This document shows positions 44,624 to 52,189 of a DNA stretch of 62,248 nt, piece by piece (the stretch's first letter is position 1; the number at the start of each line of letters is the position of its first letter). Source of the DNA: Desulfobacterales bacterium (GTDB lineage Bacteria; Desulfobacterota; Desulfobacteria; Desulfobacterales; Desulfobacteraceae); the NCBI GenBank assembly GCA_023143455.1, contig JAGLHT010000012.1:1-62248 (forward strand). The letters are read 5' to 3'. The notes beneath the pieces are model-generated. The model made no database searches and had not been told where the DNA came from. It saw only the letters and a list, made by a program, of their open reading frames with translations. The position numbers were made by a program, and so were the translations under genes.

Positions 44624-46662
44624 CTGGAACAACGAAACCCGATAAAGTAGTACCGAACATCCGGGTTGTCGAAGAAGCGATTGGCACAACGGCAGAGACC
44701 ACTAATGCTGAAGAACGACCCGCCGCGCAATACAAAAGCGCCTTCATGGTTTTCATGGGGTGATGAAGTCCACTCCCAGACATTGCCTGCCATATCATAG
44801 CATCCATACGGGCTTATTCCATTGGGATATACTGTCACTCTGGTGGTTTTATTGATTCCGGATTCCTTACTATTACATTTTTCCTTATCAAACTCATCTC
44901 CCCAGGGATACTTTAAACCCTTGTCTCCTCTTGCTGCTTTTTCCCATTCTTTTTCATCGAGCAATCTGTATCCATATCCATCATTACGGCTTTTTGTTAG
45001 CCACTTGCAAAAAGCCTGGGCTTCATAAAAACTTACACCAACAACAGGTTGTTCTGGATCATTGAAATTTTTATCAGACAAATAGACTGGTTGAAATATA
45101 TTGTCTTCATTTTTCCAGTTCCATCCTTTTTCATCCCAATAATCTTTATTTGAATATCCTCCTGCTGAAATAAATTTTTTATATCTCTCATTTGTTACAG
45201 GATAAATGTCGATTTGAAAATCATGATCAATTATTTCTTCTTGTTTATCATCTCCGTAAAGAAAACTACCTTTTTTTACAAGATTCATAATCTCAAAAGA
45301 AGCTCTTCCTTTAATATCAATTTTTCTTTTTACATCTTCTGTACTTTCAACAATGGTTGTCAAAGTAATAAGTTGTTCAATTTCTTCTTTTGAGCATCTG
45401 AGTTTATCAATAATAGTCAACAAATCTTTATCTTTAAAATACTCTTTTAAAGAATCCGGCAGTTTAATCTTTTCTTCCATCTTTTCTGTAAGTGTTGATA
45501 AATCATATGAAGGATCCTCTTCTTTTATCTGCTTAAAAAGCTTTTGCATGGTTTCAAAATTTCCATGCTCATTTCCTTTTATTGATTTTAAAAAGCCTGA
45601 GTATTTGTATTCAAGGATTAACCATAAAAAAAGATGGATTCTTTTGATATTAACCTTTTTATTAGCTAAAAGGCTCTCCATCAAGCTAAAATTATTTACA
45701 AACCTTTTCAGATTCCTGGGATTATTCTCAAGTGCTGGTATTAAAATTGGTAAATATTCTGAAATATCATCCTGCTTAAATTCTTCTAAATTGTTCAGGT
45801 ATTCAATAAAATCATCTGGGGGGATTTTTGGAAGATTAAAGGTAACCTGGACAATTTTGCCCATAAAATCATTTGCATCTTCTTTATATGTATCCCATAA
45901 TGCGTTTGCAATTATATCATTGGCAGCTCCCAGTATAAAAATACAGCCTTCAAGATCCATAAAAAGCTTTATACTTTCTAAAACACTTATGATTTTTGAC
46001 CTGGGGCATCTGTCCAGATCATCGATAAATATAACAAGTGCTCCGTTTTTATCATTTGTCTTTTCTTCTTTAGTTAATTTCGGCCGCCAGTTAAGATATG
46101 TCCAGATAAGATCTTTAAAAAAATCTTTAAAAACATCATAAAATCCCAGATTTTTCTTATGGGGAAGCTCAGTAAATATCTCACTTATATCAACTTTAGT
46201 TATGGCTTTAGTGATTGCTCCAAATAGTTTTTTGCCGTTTACGCCTTTAACTAATTTTTCAACCTCTGCTTTTCCTGCATTAAAAAGACCATCCTCCTCC
46301 ATTGTATGAAAAATTTCTTCGATTAAAGCTGCAAGTATTTCATCTTCCTTTCCATGCTTCCAGGGTTGAAACCACATGGTTTTTGTTATACGAAAATCAT
46401 TATCGGTTTTATATCTTTGATCATCATCAAGACTTTTTTTAATGCTTTTCATTAAAGTTGTCTTACCTGTACCCCAGGAGCCATAAATACCGATTGTAAA
46501 AGGTGTTTTGTTTTTATTATAAGAAATAAGATCAGAAATTGTTTTGATGTATGCCTCAAAACCGAATTCGGCATTTTCGCTTTCAGGATTATCACTTAAT
46601 ATTTGCACAGGCTTTGCTTGAACAATCTGGTTTTCAGGCATGACATTCTCTTTAGAATTCAT
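44611..46662 (-). CDS. DGR target 2: KAP NTPase with variable FGE/C-type-lectin domain
   Basis: A 683-aa protein. The KAP P-loop NTPase has Walker A GIYGSWGTGKTTLMKS (about 54-69) and Walker B LVIFIDDLDRCPRSK (about 203-217), a long helical region, and then an FGE-sulfatase-like domain from about 476 (IDIYPVTNERYKKF) ending in the variable segment (residues about 643-679). Unlike many KAP proteins it has no obvious membrane helices in the insert. GGAG lies 7 bp before ATG 46662. It heads the operon target2-avd-RT-TR. The C-terminal domain is homologous to target 1, the NTPase is not. Confidence 0.88.
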   Translation of the reverse strand: MNSKENVMPENQIVQAKPVQILSDNPESENAEFGFEAYIKTISDLISYNKNKTPFTIGIYGSWGTGKTTLMKSIKKSLDDDQRYKTDNDFRITKTMWFQPWKHGKEDEILAALIEEIFHTMEEDGLFNAGKAEVEKLVKGVNGKKLFGAITKAITKVDISEIFTELPHKKNLGFYDVFKDFFKDLIWTYLNWRPKLTKEEKTNDKNGALVIFIDDLDRCPRSKIISVLESIKLFMDLEGCIFILGAANDIIANALWDTYKEDANDFMGKIVQVTFNLPKIPPDDFIEYLNNLEEFKQDDISEYLPILIPALENNPRNLKRFVNNFSLMESLLANKKVNIKRIHLFLWLILEYKYSGFLKSIKGNEHGNFETMQKLFKQIKEEDPSYDLSTLTEKMEEKIKLPDSLKEYFKDKDLLTIIDKLRCSKEEIEQLITLTTIVESTEDVKRKIDIKGRASFEIMNLVKKGSFLYGDDKQEEIIDHDFQIDIYPVTNERYKKFISAGGYSNKDYWDEKGWNWKNEDNIFQPVYLSDKNFNDPEQPVVGVSFYEAQAFCKWLTKSRNDGYGYRLLDEKEWEKAARGDKGLKYPWGDEFDKEKCNSKESGINKTTRVTVYPNGISPYGCYDMAGNVWEWTSSPHENHEGAFVLRGGSFFSISGLCRCANRFFDNPDVRYYFIGFRCSRIKL
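44624..44733 (-). repeat. DGR variable repeat 2 (VR2)
   Basis: 110-bp near-repeat of TR in the last codons of target 2. It differs from TR at 20 positions, all at coding-strand adenines. Three amino-acid changes relative to TR are the same in VR1 and VR2 (first Asn to Phe, Asp to Gly, Asn to Leu), while the rest differ. Confidence 0.95.
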
Positions 46663-46740
46663 ATAACTCTCCAGAAAATAAAGTTATGTGATGAGGTTTT
46701 AATCCAGAATATGGCATTCTTAAAAACCTCGTGAATTTTT

Positions 46741-46770
46741 TAAGCTAAATAGAAACCATGATTTTGTCAA
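46741..46770 (-). promoter_or_regulatory. Candidate promoter of the DGR operon
   Basis: On the minus strand, TTGACA (46770-46765) is a perfect -35 hexamer. Seventeen bases further, TAGCTT (46747-46742) is a weak -10. It lies about 80 bp before the target 2 start. A small inverted repeat (GAGGTTTT 46693-46700 with AAAACCTC 46723-46730) sits in the predicted 5' leader. Confidence 0.35.
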
Positions 46771-46808
46771 GGAGAATATTAAATGCTCTGTATTATATCA
46801 ACCTGCTT

Positions 46809-46905
46809 GATAGAGGTTTAAAGGGCTTTTTGTAGCGCATCTTTTAATTTTTTGGGGTTTAAAAAATTAAAAACCTAAGTGAAAAAAGCCCTTTAAACCT
46901 CTATC
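46809..46905. repeat. Perfect 23-bp inverted repeat with a nested stem
   Basis: Arms 46809-46831 and 46883-46905 are perfectly complementary over 23 bp (beginning GATAGAGGTTTAAAGGGC). Inside, TTTTAATTTTTT (46842-46853) pairs with AAAAAATTAAAA (46861-46872) around a 7-nt loop. The structure stands between the DGR operon and the divergent aldolase gene. It may be a bidirectional terminator, a cruciform boundary of the cassette, or a small MITE. The rest of the 46663-47062 gap has no gene. Confidence 0.7.
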
Positions 46906-47062
46906 TTGAATACAAATATCAGGCATTGGAGAATAAAATATTTTTTTGGCAAATTTTCTGTTTCTAAGGATTATTTCTTGCTTTTTCATAATTTTCATGC
47001 AAAAAATTAGAAGTTTCTAATGTTAATCTTTTTGTCCATAACTATATAGGGAGGAGACACTC

Positions 47063-48352
47063 ATGCCTTTACCAGATTATTCAAAAGATTTTGAAAAAGT
47101 ACTTGAAATAGGAAGACCACCCAATATAAAAAAACTATTCCCAAATTCTAAAGCATTAATTATCAGTGGAAAGTATATTGACAGAGGAATGCTTGCAAAA
47201 AAAAAATGTATGACCATTGCTGCAAACGGTAGAAGCTCTTTTGTAATAAAAGGTTCACTCCTTGCTGCCCAAAAAGCAAATGCAGCAATCATTATAGAAA
47301 TTGCAAGGTCTGAAGGTGGAAAAAACGCTTATTGTGCAACAAGCCTCTGGAATATAGCAAGACAGACAGATGCCTATATGAATGAACTTGGAATTACTGT
47401 TCCTGTTGCTATCCATGCAGATCATTTTGGAATTAAATCGACAACTGATATTGAACCTGCCAAAATCGAAATCCCAACTCTTTTTGATGCTGGCATAACA
47501 TCCATTGCCATTGATGCATCCCACCTTCCAGATGACCAAAACCTTTTAGCAAATATAGAACTGAATCCTTTTGTTCCCAAATGGGCTGGGCTTGAAACAG
47601 AAGTAGGAGAAATTAAAGGCAAATTTGGACTTTCAACTTCAGAAGAGGCTCTTTTACTGATTCAGGGACTTAATGCGCATGATATTTTCCCAGACTGGAT
47701 AGCTCTTAATAATGGTACTACACATGGCATAGAGGAAAGTGACACTGGAATAAATATTGAACTTACAGCCGAAATACATGAAGCATTGTCAAAATATCAT
47801 ATTTCAGGTGCGCAGCATGGGACATCCGGGAACAGCTCTGAACGATTAATAAATATTGCCGGAAAAACCAAAACAACAAAAGCCAACGTTGCAACAGCTC
47901 TGCAAATGATATCCTGGGGAGTCAAAGTCAATGATTGTGGAAATGCTATTCTTGACAAGGATAAAAATTTCAGTAAAGTAGAAGCTTTAGGGGTTTCAGA
48001 AGAAGTATGGCAAGAGATGCTTGCCTATGCAGATGCAAACAATATAAAAGGCGGTGATTTCAAAAAACTTAACCTTCCATTTGAAAATAAACTCCTTTCT
48101 CAACCTAAAGCTATACAAGATCGAATGATAAAGTGTGTTGAGGATTTTGTCTACAACATGCTGGTAAATGTTTTTAATGCTGAGAATACATCTGATATTG
48201 TCCAAGAACAAATTTTAAAAGTCGGATCCTTTGATGCTGGCGCTAAGGCAAAAAAAATAGAAAGCCCAGAAGACTGGACAAAAGAAAAAATTATTGCAAA
48301 AGCAAGTAAAATCACCACGAACAAGGGTCCTGATGGTGATTTTGATGATTAA
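47063..48352 (+). CDS. Class II fructose-bisphosphate aldolase (FbaA-like)
   Basis: A 429-aa zinc aldolase that cleaves or forms fructose-1,6-bisphosphate. The zinc-binding motif HADHFG (about residues 113-118) follows VPVAI, GLETEVGEIKG (about 178-188) is present, and the second ligand regions are NNGTTHG and SGAQHGTSG. The protein is longer than the ~360-aa E. coli enzyme, with a C-terminal helical extension. GGGAGGAG lies before the ATG. It stands alone, divergent from the DGR. Confidence 0.87.
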   Translation: MPLPDYSKDFEKVLEIGRPPNIKKLFPNSKALIISGKYIDRGMLAKKKCMTIAANGRSSFVIKGSLLAAQKANAAIIIEIARSEGGKNAYCATSLWNIARQTDAYMNELGITVPVAIHADHFGIKSTTDIEPAKIEIPTLFDAGITSIAIDASHLPDDQNLLANIELNPFVPKWAGLETEVGEIKGKFGLSTSEEALLLIQGLNAHDIFPDWIALNNGTTHGIEESDTGINIELTAEIHEALSKYHISGAQHGTSGNSSERLINIAGKTKTTKANVATALQMISWGVKVNDCGNAILDKDKNFSKVEALGVSEEVWQEMLAYADANNIKGGDFKKLNLPFENKLLSQPKAIQDRMIKCVEDFVYNMLVNVFNAENTSDIVQEQILKVGSFDAGAKAKKIESPEDWTKEKIIAKASKITTNKGPDGDFDD

Positions 48353-48424
48353 ATACAAAATATTAAAAAAAATATTTTAGTTTATTATCTCCTTAGCCGA
48401 TACCCTTTTTAAGGAGAAATGGAA

Positions 48425-48850
48425 ATGCATATACCGTCGTATCAAATACAGAACGTTCTCAAGGTTTACAGCAAGCAGCTGAGCCAACAGAAATTTCTTG
48501 CAAAAAATAAAACCCTTGGGCAGAATACTGCTTCGGCGGATAGTGTTACCATTTCTTCTAAAGGTAAAAGGCAGGCCATCATTGAGAAAGTTGCCACTAA
48601 TATCATTGACAAAATCATTTTGGTAGGCCCCAAAGAACAGGTTGGAGAAACAATAACCACTCAAATTGAAAAAGAACTTGGCAAGAAAATAAATTTTACT
48701 GAAAAAAAAGAAAATAAATTCACCTACACTTATATTGATGAGAATGATGAAAAAGTTACAAAATCTCTTTCCATTGAAGACTCCGACTTTGTAATGCAAA
48801 GAATGACCGAACTTGCCAAACAGGTTGCGGATAGCAATATGGAACTATAA
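48425..48850 (+). CDS. FlgM-associated conserved protein (DVU0524-like)
   Basis: A 141-aa protein of the small family found next to flgM in deltaproteobacteria. It has an N-terminal helix (MHIPSYQIQNVLKVYSKQL), a variable linker containing SVTISSKGKRQ, a middle helix and a C-terminal amphipathic helix. No catalytic motif is seen. ATG 48425 is chosen because AAGGAG then sits 8 bases upstream; the in-frame ATG at 48419 would leave only 2 bases. It is 17 bp ahead of flgM in the same transcript. Its job in flagellar regulation is unknown. Confidence 0.75.
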   Translation: MHIPSYQIQNVLKVYSKQLSQQKFLAKNKTLGQNTASADSVTISSKGKRQAIIEKVATNIIDKIILVGPKEQVGETITTQIEKELGKKINFTEKKENKFTYTYIDENDEKVTKSLSIEDSDFVMQRMTELAKQVADSNMEL

Positions 48851-48867
48851 TTGAAGGGAACAAAACA

Positions 48868-49176
48868 ATGAAAATATCAAATTCAACCACAAATCTTATT
48901 AATCAAGCTTATGGTAATAATACAGTTCACCAAAATGCAGCAAATGCCAATGCAAAATCAGAAAGAAACAAAGAAACAAATCCTAGTGCCAATGTTGATC
49001 TCTCAAGCAGAACAAAAGATATGCAAAAAATCTCCCAGGCTCTCGAAAATGAACCTGTTGCCATGTCTGAAAAAGTTATCAAACTCAAACAAGAAGTAAA
49101 TGAAAACCGATATAATATTGATGCTGACAAAATCGCAGGCAAAATGGTGGGTTTATTACTGAATGAAATCATCTAA
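48868..49176 (+). CDS. flgM: Anti-sigma-28 factor FlgM
   Basis: A 102-aa protein with a disordered, polar N-terminal half and a helical C-terminal half that binds FliA (sigma-28). The conserved end is visible as IKLKQEVNENRYNIDADKIA followed by a short helix with LLLNEI. Its N-terminal MKISNSTTNLI is typical. FlgM holds back late flagellar genes until the hook is complete. This implies a motile, flagellated organism. Confidence 0.88.
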   Translation: MKISNSTTNLINQAYGNNTVHQNAANANAKSERNKETNPSANVDLSSRTKDMQKISQALENEPVAMSEKVIKLKQEVNENRYNIDADKIAGKMVGLLLNEII

Positions 49177-49316
49177 ATTCTTTCAACACTAGGCATATTT
49201 TGCCTCTTTTCCAGAACACACCTCTTTTTGGTATTCTTCCTATTCAAACAAAGATCATTCTAACAATCTTTTATTTTCAGATACTTAGATTGACAAAGTC
49301 AAAAAACCAATAGACA

Positions 49317-49332
49317 TGGCATGATCATTGCT
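49317..49332 (+). promoter_or_regulatory. Sigma-54 promoter
   Basis: TGGCATG-ATCA-TTGCT matches the RpoN consensus TGGCAYR-N4-TTGCW, with GG (49318-49319) and GC (49330-49331) exactly 10 bases apart. It lies 42 bp before the ATG of the 153-aa gene, an ideal distance. Sigma-54 control is usual for flagellar genes of this bacterial group. Confidence 0.8.
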
Positions 49333-49373
49333 TTATTTTATATTGAAAACATTTAAAAAAGAAGGAGAGAAAG

Positions 49374-49835
49374 ATGGGAAATATAAATCAAGTTAATAAT
49401 GACACACATCAATTTATTAATAAAAATAAAAAACCCAATGCAATTAACCCCAACGATCATACATTTAAACAGACTTTTGGTAAAGTTCTTGAGAATATGG
49501 AGCCTTCTAAAATGGAAACTGTACAACCCAAAAGTTTAGAAGAGATACCCACACAAAGTTTTATATTATCTGATTCATCCAATAGTATAACTGATAAAAC
49601 AGAATATCTACTTGAACTTCTTGAACTATATTCATCAAAACTTGAAGACAACTCAACTTCTTTAAAGGATGTTGACTCTGTACTAAAAGAGATAATAAGC
49701 GATGCTCAAAGCCTGCTTGAAAAAGTTAAGAATTCACCTGATGCAGATGAAAAGATTAAAAACCTGGCAAAAGAATTTGCTATTTTTGCCAATACAGAAC
49801 AAATCAAATTTCAACGCGGGGATTATTTATCATAG
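49374..49835 (+). CDS. Small hypothetical protein under sigma-54 control, flagellar context
   Basis: A 153-aa soluble protein. The N-terminal 50 residues are polar and Asn/Lys-rich, the remainder is predicted helical with heptads (SITDKTEYLLELLELYSSKL). No catalytic motifs or signal peptide. GAAGGAGAG precedes the ATG. The FlgM neighbour and sigma-54 promoter suggest a flagellar chaperone or assembly factor (FlgN-like in size and helicity), but I cannot assign a family. The 3' end overlaps convergent mazG by 13 bp. Confidence 0.65.
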   Translation: MGNINQVNNDTHQFINKNKKPNAINPNDHTFKQTFGKVLENMEPSKMETVQPKSLEEIPTQSFILSDSSNSITDKTEYLLELLELYSSKLEDNSTSLKDVDSVLKEIISDAQSLLEKVKNSPDADEKIKNLAKEFAIFANTEQIKFQRGDYLS

Positions 49836-50614
49836 ACATTTTTAGCTTTACCCCATAATTCTTCTTTATCTTTTTTTGATAAATCTTTTAAACAGGCACC
49901 TTGTTCTTTAAGTAATTTTTCCATATACTTGTAGCGTCTTTCAAATTTATCTATTGATCCTGCCAGAGCAGTTTCAGAATGGATTCCAACAAATCTTGCA
50001 ACATTTACAAGGGTAAAAAGAACATCACCCAATTCATCAGCCATGGCTGCTTTGTCTTTTGTATGAATTGCTTGTTCAAGTTCTTCAAATTCTTCTCTTA
50101 CTTTTTCTAAGACTTCATCTATATTATCCCAATCAAACCCTGCTTTCACTGCACAGCTTGAAACTTTATGACATCTCAATAGGGATGGCATTCCTGAAGG
50201 GACTGAATCAAGTTCTGATTCTAAAGCTTGCTTTCCTGCTTCTTTCTTTTCTTCCTTTTTGATGGTTTCCCAGGTTTCTATTAATTCTTTTTTTGTGCTG
50301 AATATTTCCTTGCCATAAACATGAGGATGGCGACGAATCATCTTTTCAGACACTTTTTTAATGGAATCAAATATGTCAAATTCTTTTCTTTCGCTGTATA
50401 TTTCAGAAATAAAAAGAAGCTGGAAAAGAACATCACCAAGCTCTTCTGAAATATCTTCCGGGATATCGTCCAAGATAGCATCTCTTAGTTCATAGATTTC
50501 TTCGATAAGGCATTTCCACATTGAAATGGGCGTTTGTTGCCTGTCCCAAGGGCAGCCGCCATCAGGGTTACGAAGGGTTTTTATAATCTCAAGAGCCGTA
50601 TTTAACTTTTCCAA
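49823..50614 (-). CDS. mazG: Nucleoside triphosphate pyrophosphohydrolase MazG
   Basis: A 263-aa all-alpha NTP pyrophosphohydrolase with two MazG repeats. The first has CPWDRQQT (about residue 21) and EEIYEL..EELGDVLFQ metal-binding Glu/Asp set. The second has a similar EEFEELEQ..DELGDVLFTLVN. It removes aberrant or excess NTPs. It overlaps cvpA by 13 bp at its start, so the two are coupled. Confidence 0.94.
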   Translation of the reverse strand: MEKLNTALEIIKTLRNPDGGCPWDRQQTPISMWKCLIEEIYELRDAILDDIPEDISEELGDVLFQLLFISEIYSERKEFDIFDSIKKVSEKMIRRHPHVYGKEIFSTKKELIETWETIKKEEKKEAGKQALESELDSVPSGMPSLLRCHKVSSCAVKAGFDWDNIDEVLEKVREEFEELEQAIHTKDKAAMADELGDVLFTLVNVARFVGIHSETALAGSIDKFERRYKYMEKLLKEQGACLKDLSKKDKEELWGKAKNVYDK

Positions 50615-51123
50615 ATTTTTCCCATATTCTCGAATTTCTCCATAACCCCCCGGGTCATATTCTTTGATATAAAAAGGGTCAAAACTGAAGAAACTCTTGC
50701 AACATAGGGGGCAAGCGTTGATTGGGATATTAAGGCATTATTTTGAGGGACAACATTGGTAAGGACAATATAAATTACTGCTGCTATTAAAATCCCTTTT
50801 AGAGCTCCAAACGCCGCTCCAAAGGTTTTATCAATCCAGCCTAAGAATGCAACCTTTAAAAGTTTTTCAAGACCAATAGCGATGATAATAATGAATGCAA
50901 ATATCAAAGAGAATAATACAAAAAAAACAATAACACTTATTAAAGCCTGGCTTGTGATCCATTTTTCAAGAAAAGGTGTGAACTGTCTATAATAATTGTA
51001 GGCTCCGTAAAATCCAGCAACAACACCAATAATATTGGCAAGTTCGCCTAGAATTCCTCTGAATACACCCCTAATCAGGCAAAAGGAAATTATTATTATT
51101 ATTGCAATATCAAAAAAATTCAT
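50602..51123 (-). CDS. CvpA family membrane protein
   Basis: A 173-aa inner-membrane protein with four predicted helices (about 4-20, 24-44, 60-88, 100-122) in the CvpA arrangement. FDIAIIIIISFCLIRGVFRG and the following LGELANIIGVVAGFYGAY are typical. The family is linked to colicin V production and envelope resistance; its biochemical role is unsettled. It is in an operon with mazG. Confidence 0.85.
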   Translation of the reverse strand: MNFFDIAIIIIISFCLIRGVFRGILGELANIIGVVAGFYGAYNYYRQFTPFLEKWITSQALISVIVFFVLFSLIFAFIIIIAIGLEKLLKVAFLGWIDKTFGAAFGALKGILIAAVIYIVLTNVVPQNNALISQSTLAPYVARVSSVLTLFISKNMTRGVMEKFENMGKIWKS

Positions 51124-51232
51124 ATAATAATCACCGTTTTAATTATTTTTTAGTTATAAGTAACTAACAAAGATAAGAAAAATTATCAAGTTTTTTGTTG
51201 ATTTGTAATTTATTTTGGATACACTGAACAAT

Positions 51233-52189
51233 ATGAAAACAATAACATTTGAATCAATTGAAAATGTAAGAGAACTTTTTGGGCAACACAACACTAATCT
51301 TTCAATCATTGCCCAAAGGACAGGGACAACAATCAATGCAAGAGGGAGCACAATATCAATTTCAGGAGAAAAAGATGAAATTATTCTTGCTGAAAAAGTA
51401 CTTAACCAACTCTATAAGTTAATTGAAAAAAAATTTTCCATTGAACCTTCTGATATTGCAGCTGCAATAAAAATGCTGGAGAATAATATTGATTGTGATA
51501 TTAAATCAGTCTTTCTAAACACTATCCTGACAATGGAAAATGGCAAACCCATTGCCCCTAAAACAAATAACCAAAAAAAATATGTTGAAGCATTAAGAGA
51601 AAATGACATTCTTTTTGCAATAGGCCCTGCAGGAACCGGTAAAACATATCTTGCAATGGCAATGGCTGTGGCAGCATTTTCAAAAGGCGAGGTTAAAAAA
51701 ATAATTCTTACCAGACCTGCTGTTGAAGCAGGGGAGGCCTTGGGATTTCTGCCTGGGGACCTTGCTGAAAAGATCAATCCATACTTAAGACCTCTCTTTG
51801 ATGCATTATATGAAATGTTTAACTTTCAAAAGACACAAGCCCTGATTGAACAGGGTATGATTGAGATTGCTCCTTTGGCTTTTATGCGTGGCAGAACCCT
51901 TAATAATGCATTTATAATCCTTGATGAAGCTCAAAATACAACTCCAGAGCAGATGAAGATGTTTCTGACCAGAATAGGATTTTCCTCCCGGGCAATTATT
52001 ACAGGAGATATTACTCAGACAGACCTTCCTGCAGAAAAAAAATCAGGACTTGTTGAAGCAATAAATTTACTTTATAATATTAAAGGAATAAAAATTTTAC
52101 ATTTTTCCAAAAATGATATAGTAAGGCATGAGCTTGTGTCTAAAATAATTGAAGCTTATGAACAAAAAAATACTTCAAAAAATAAATAA
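51233..52189 (+). CDS. PhoH-like (YbeZ) ATPase
   Basis: A 318-aa RNA-associated ATPase. A KH-like N-terminal part is followed by the PhoH domain with Walker A AIGPAGTGKTYLAM (about residues 130-143) and Walker B AFIILDEAQNTTPEQM (about 225-240). YbeZ works with the YbeY endoribonuclease in ribosome quality control, and the gene order here (phoH, HD phosphodiesterase, ybeY) is the classic one. The start at ATG 51233 is chosen over an upstream TTG at 51215. Confidence 0.92.
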   Translation: MKTITFESIENVRELFGQHNTNLSIIAQRTGTTINARGSTISISGEKDEIILAEKVLNQLYKLIEKKFSIEPSDIAAAIKMLENNIDCDIKSVFLNTILTMENGKPIAPKTNNQKKYVEALRENDILFAIGPAGTGKTYLAMAMAVAAFSKGEVKKIILTRPAVEAGEALGFLPGDLAEKINPYLRPLFDALYEMFNFQKTQALIEQGMIEIAPLAFMRGRTLNNAFIILDEAQNTTPEQMKMFLTRIGFSSRAIITGDITQTDLPAEKKSGLVEAINLLYNIKGIKILHFSKNDIVRHELVSKIIEAYEQKNTSKNK

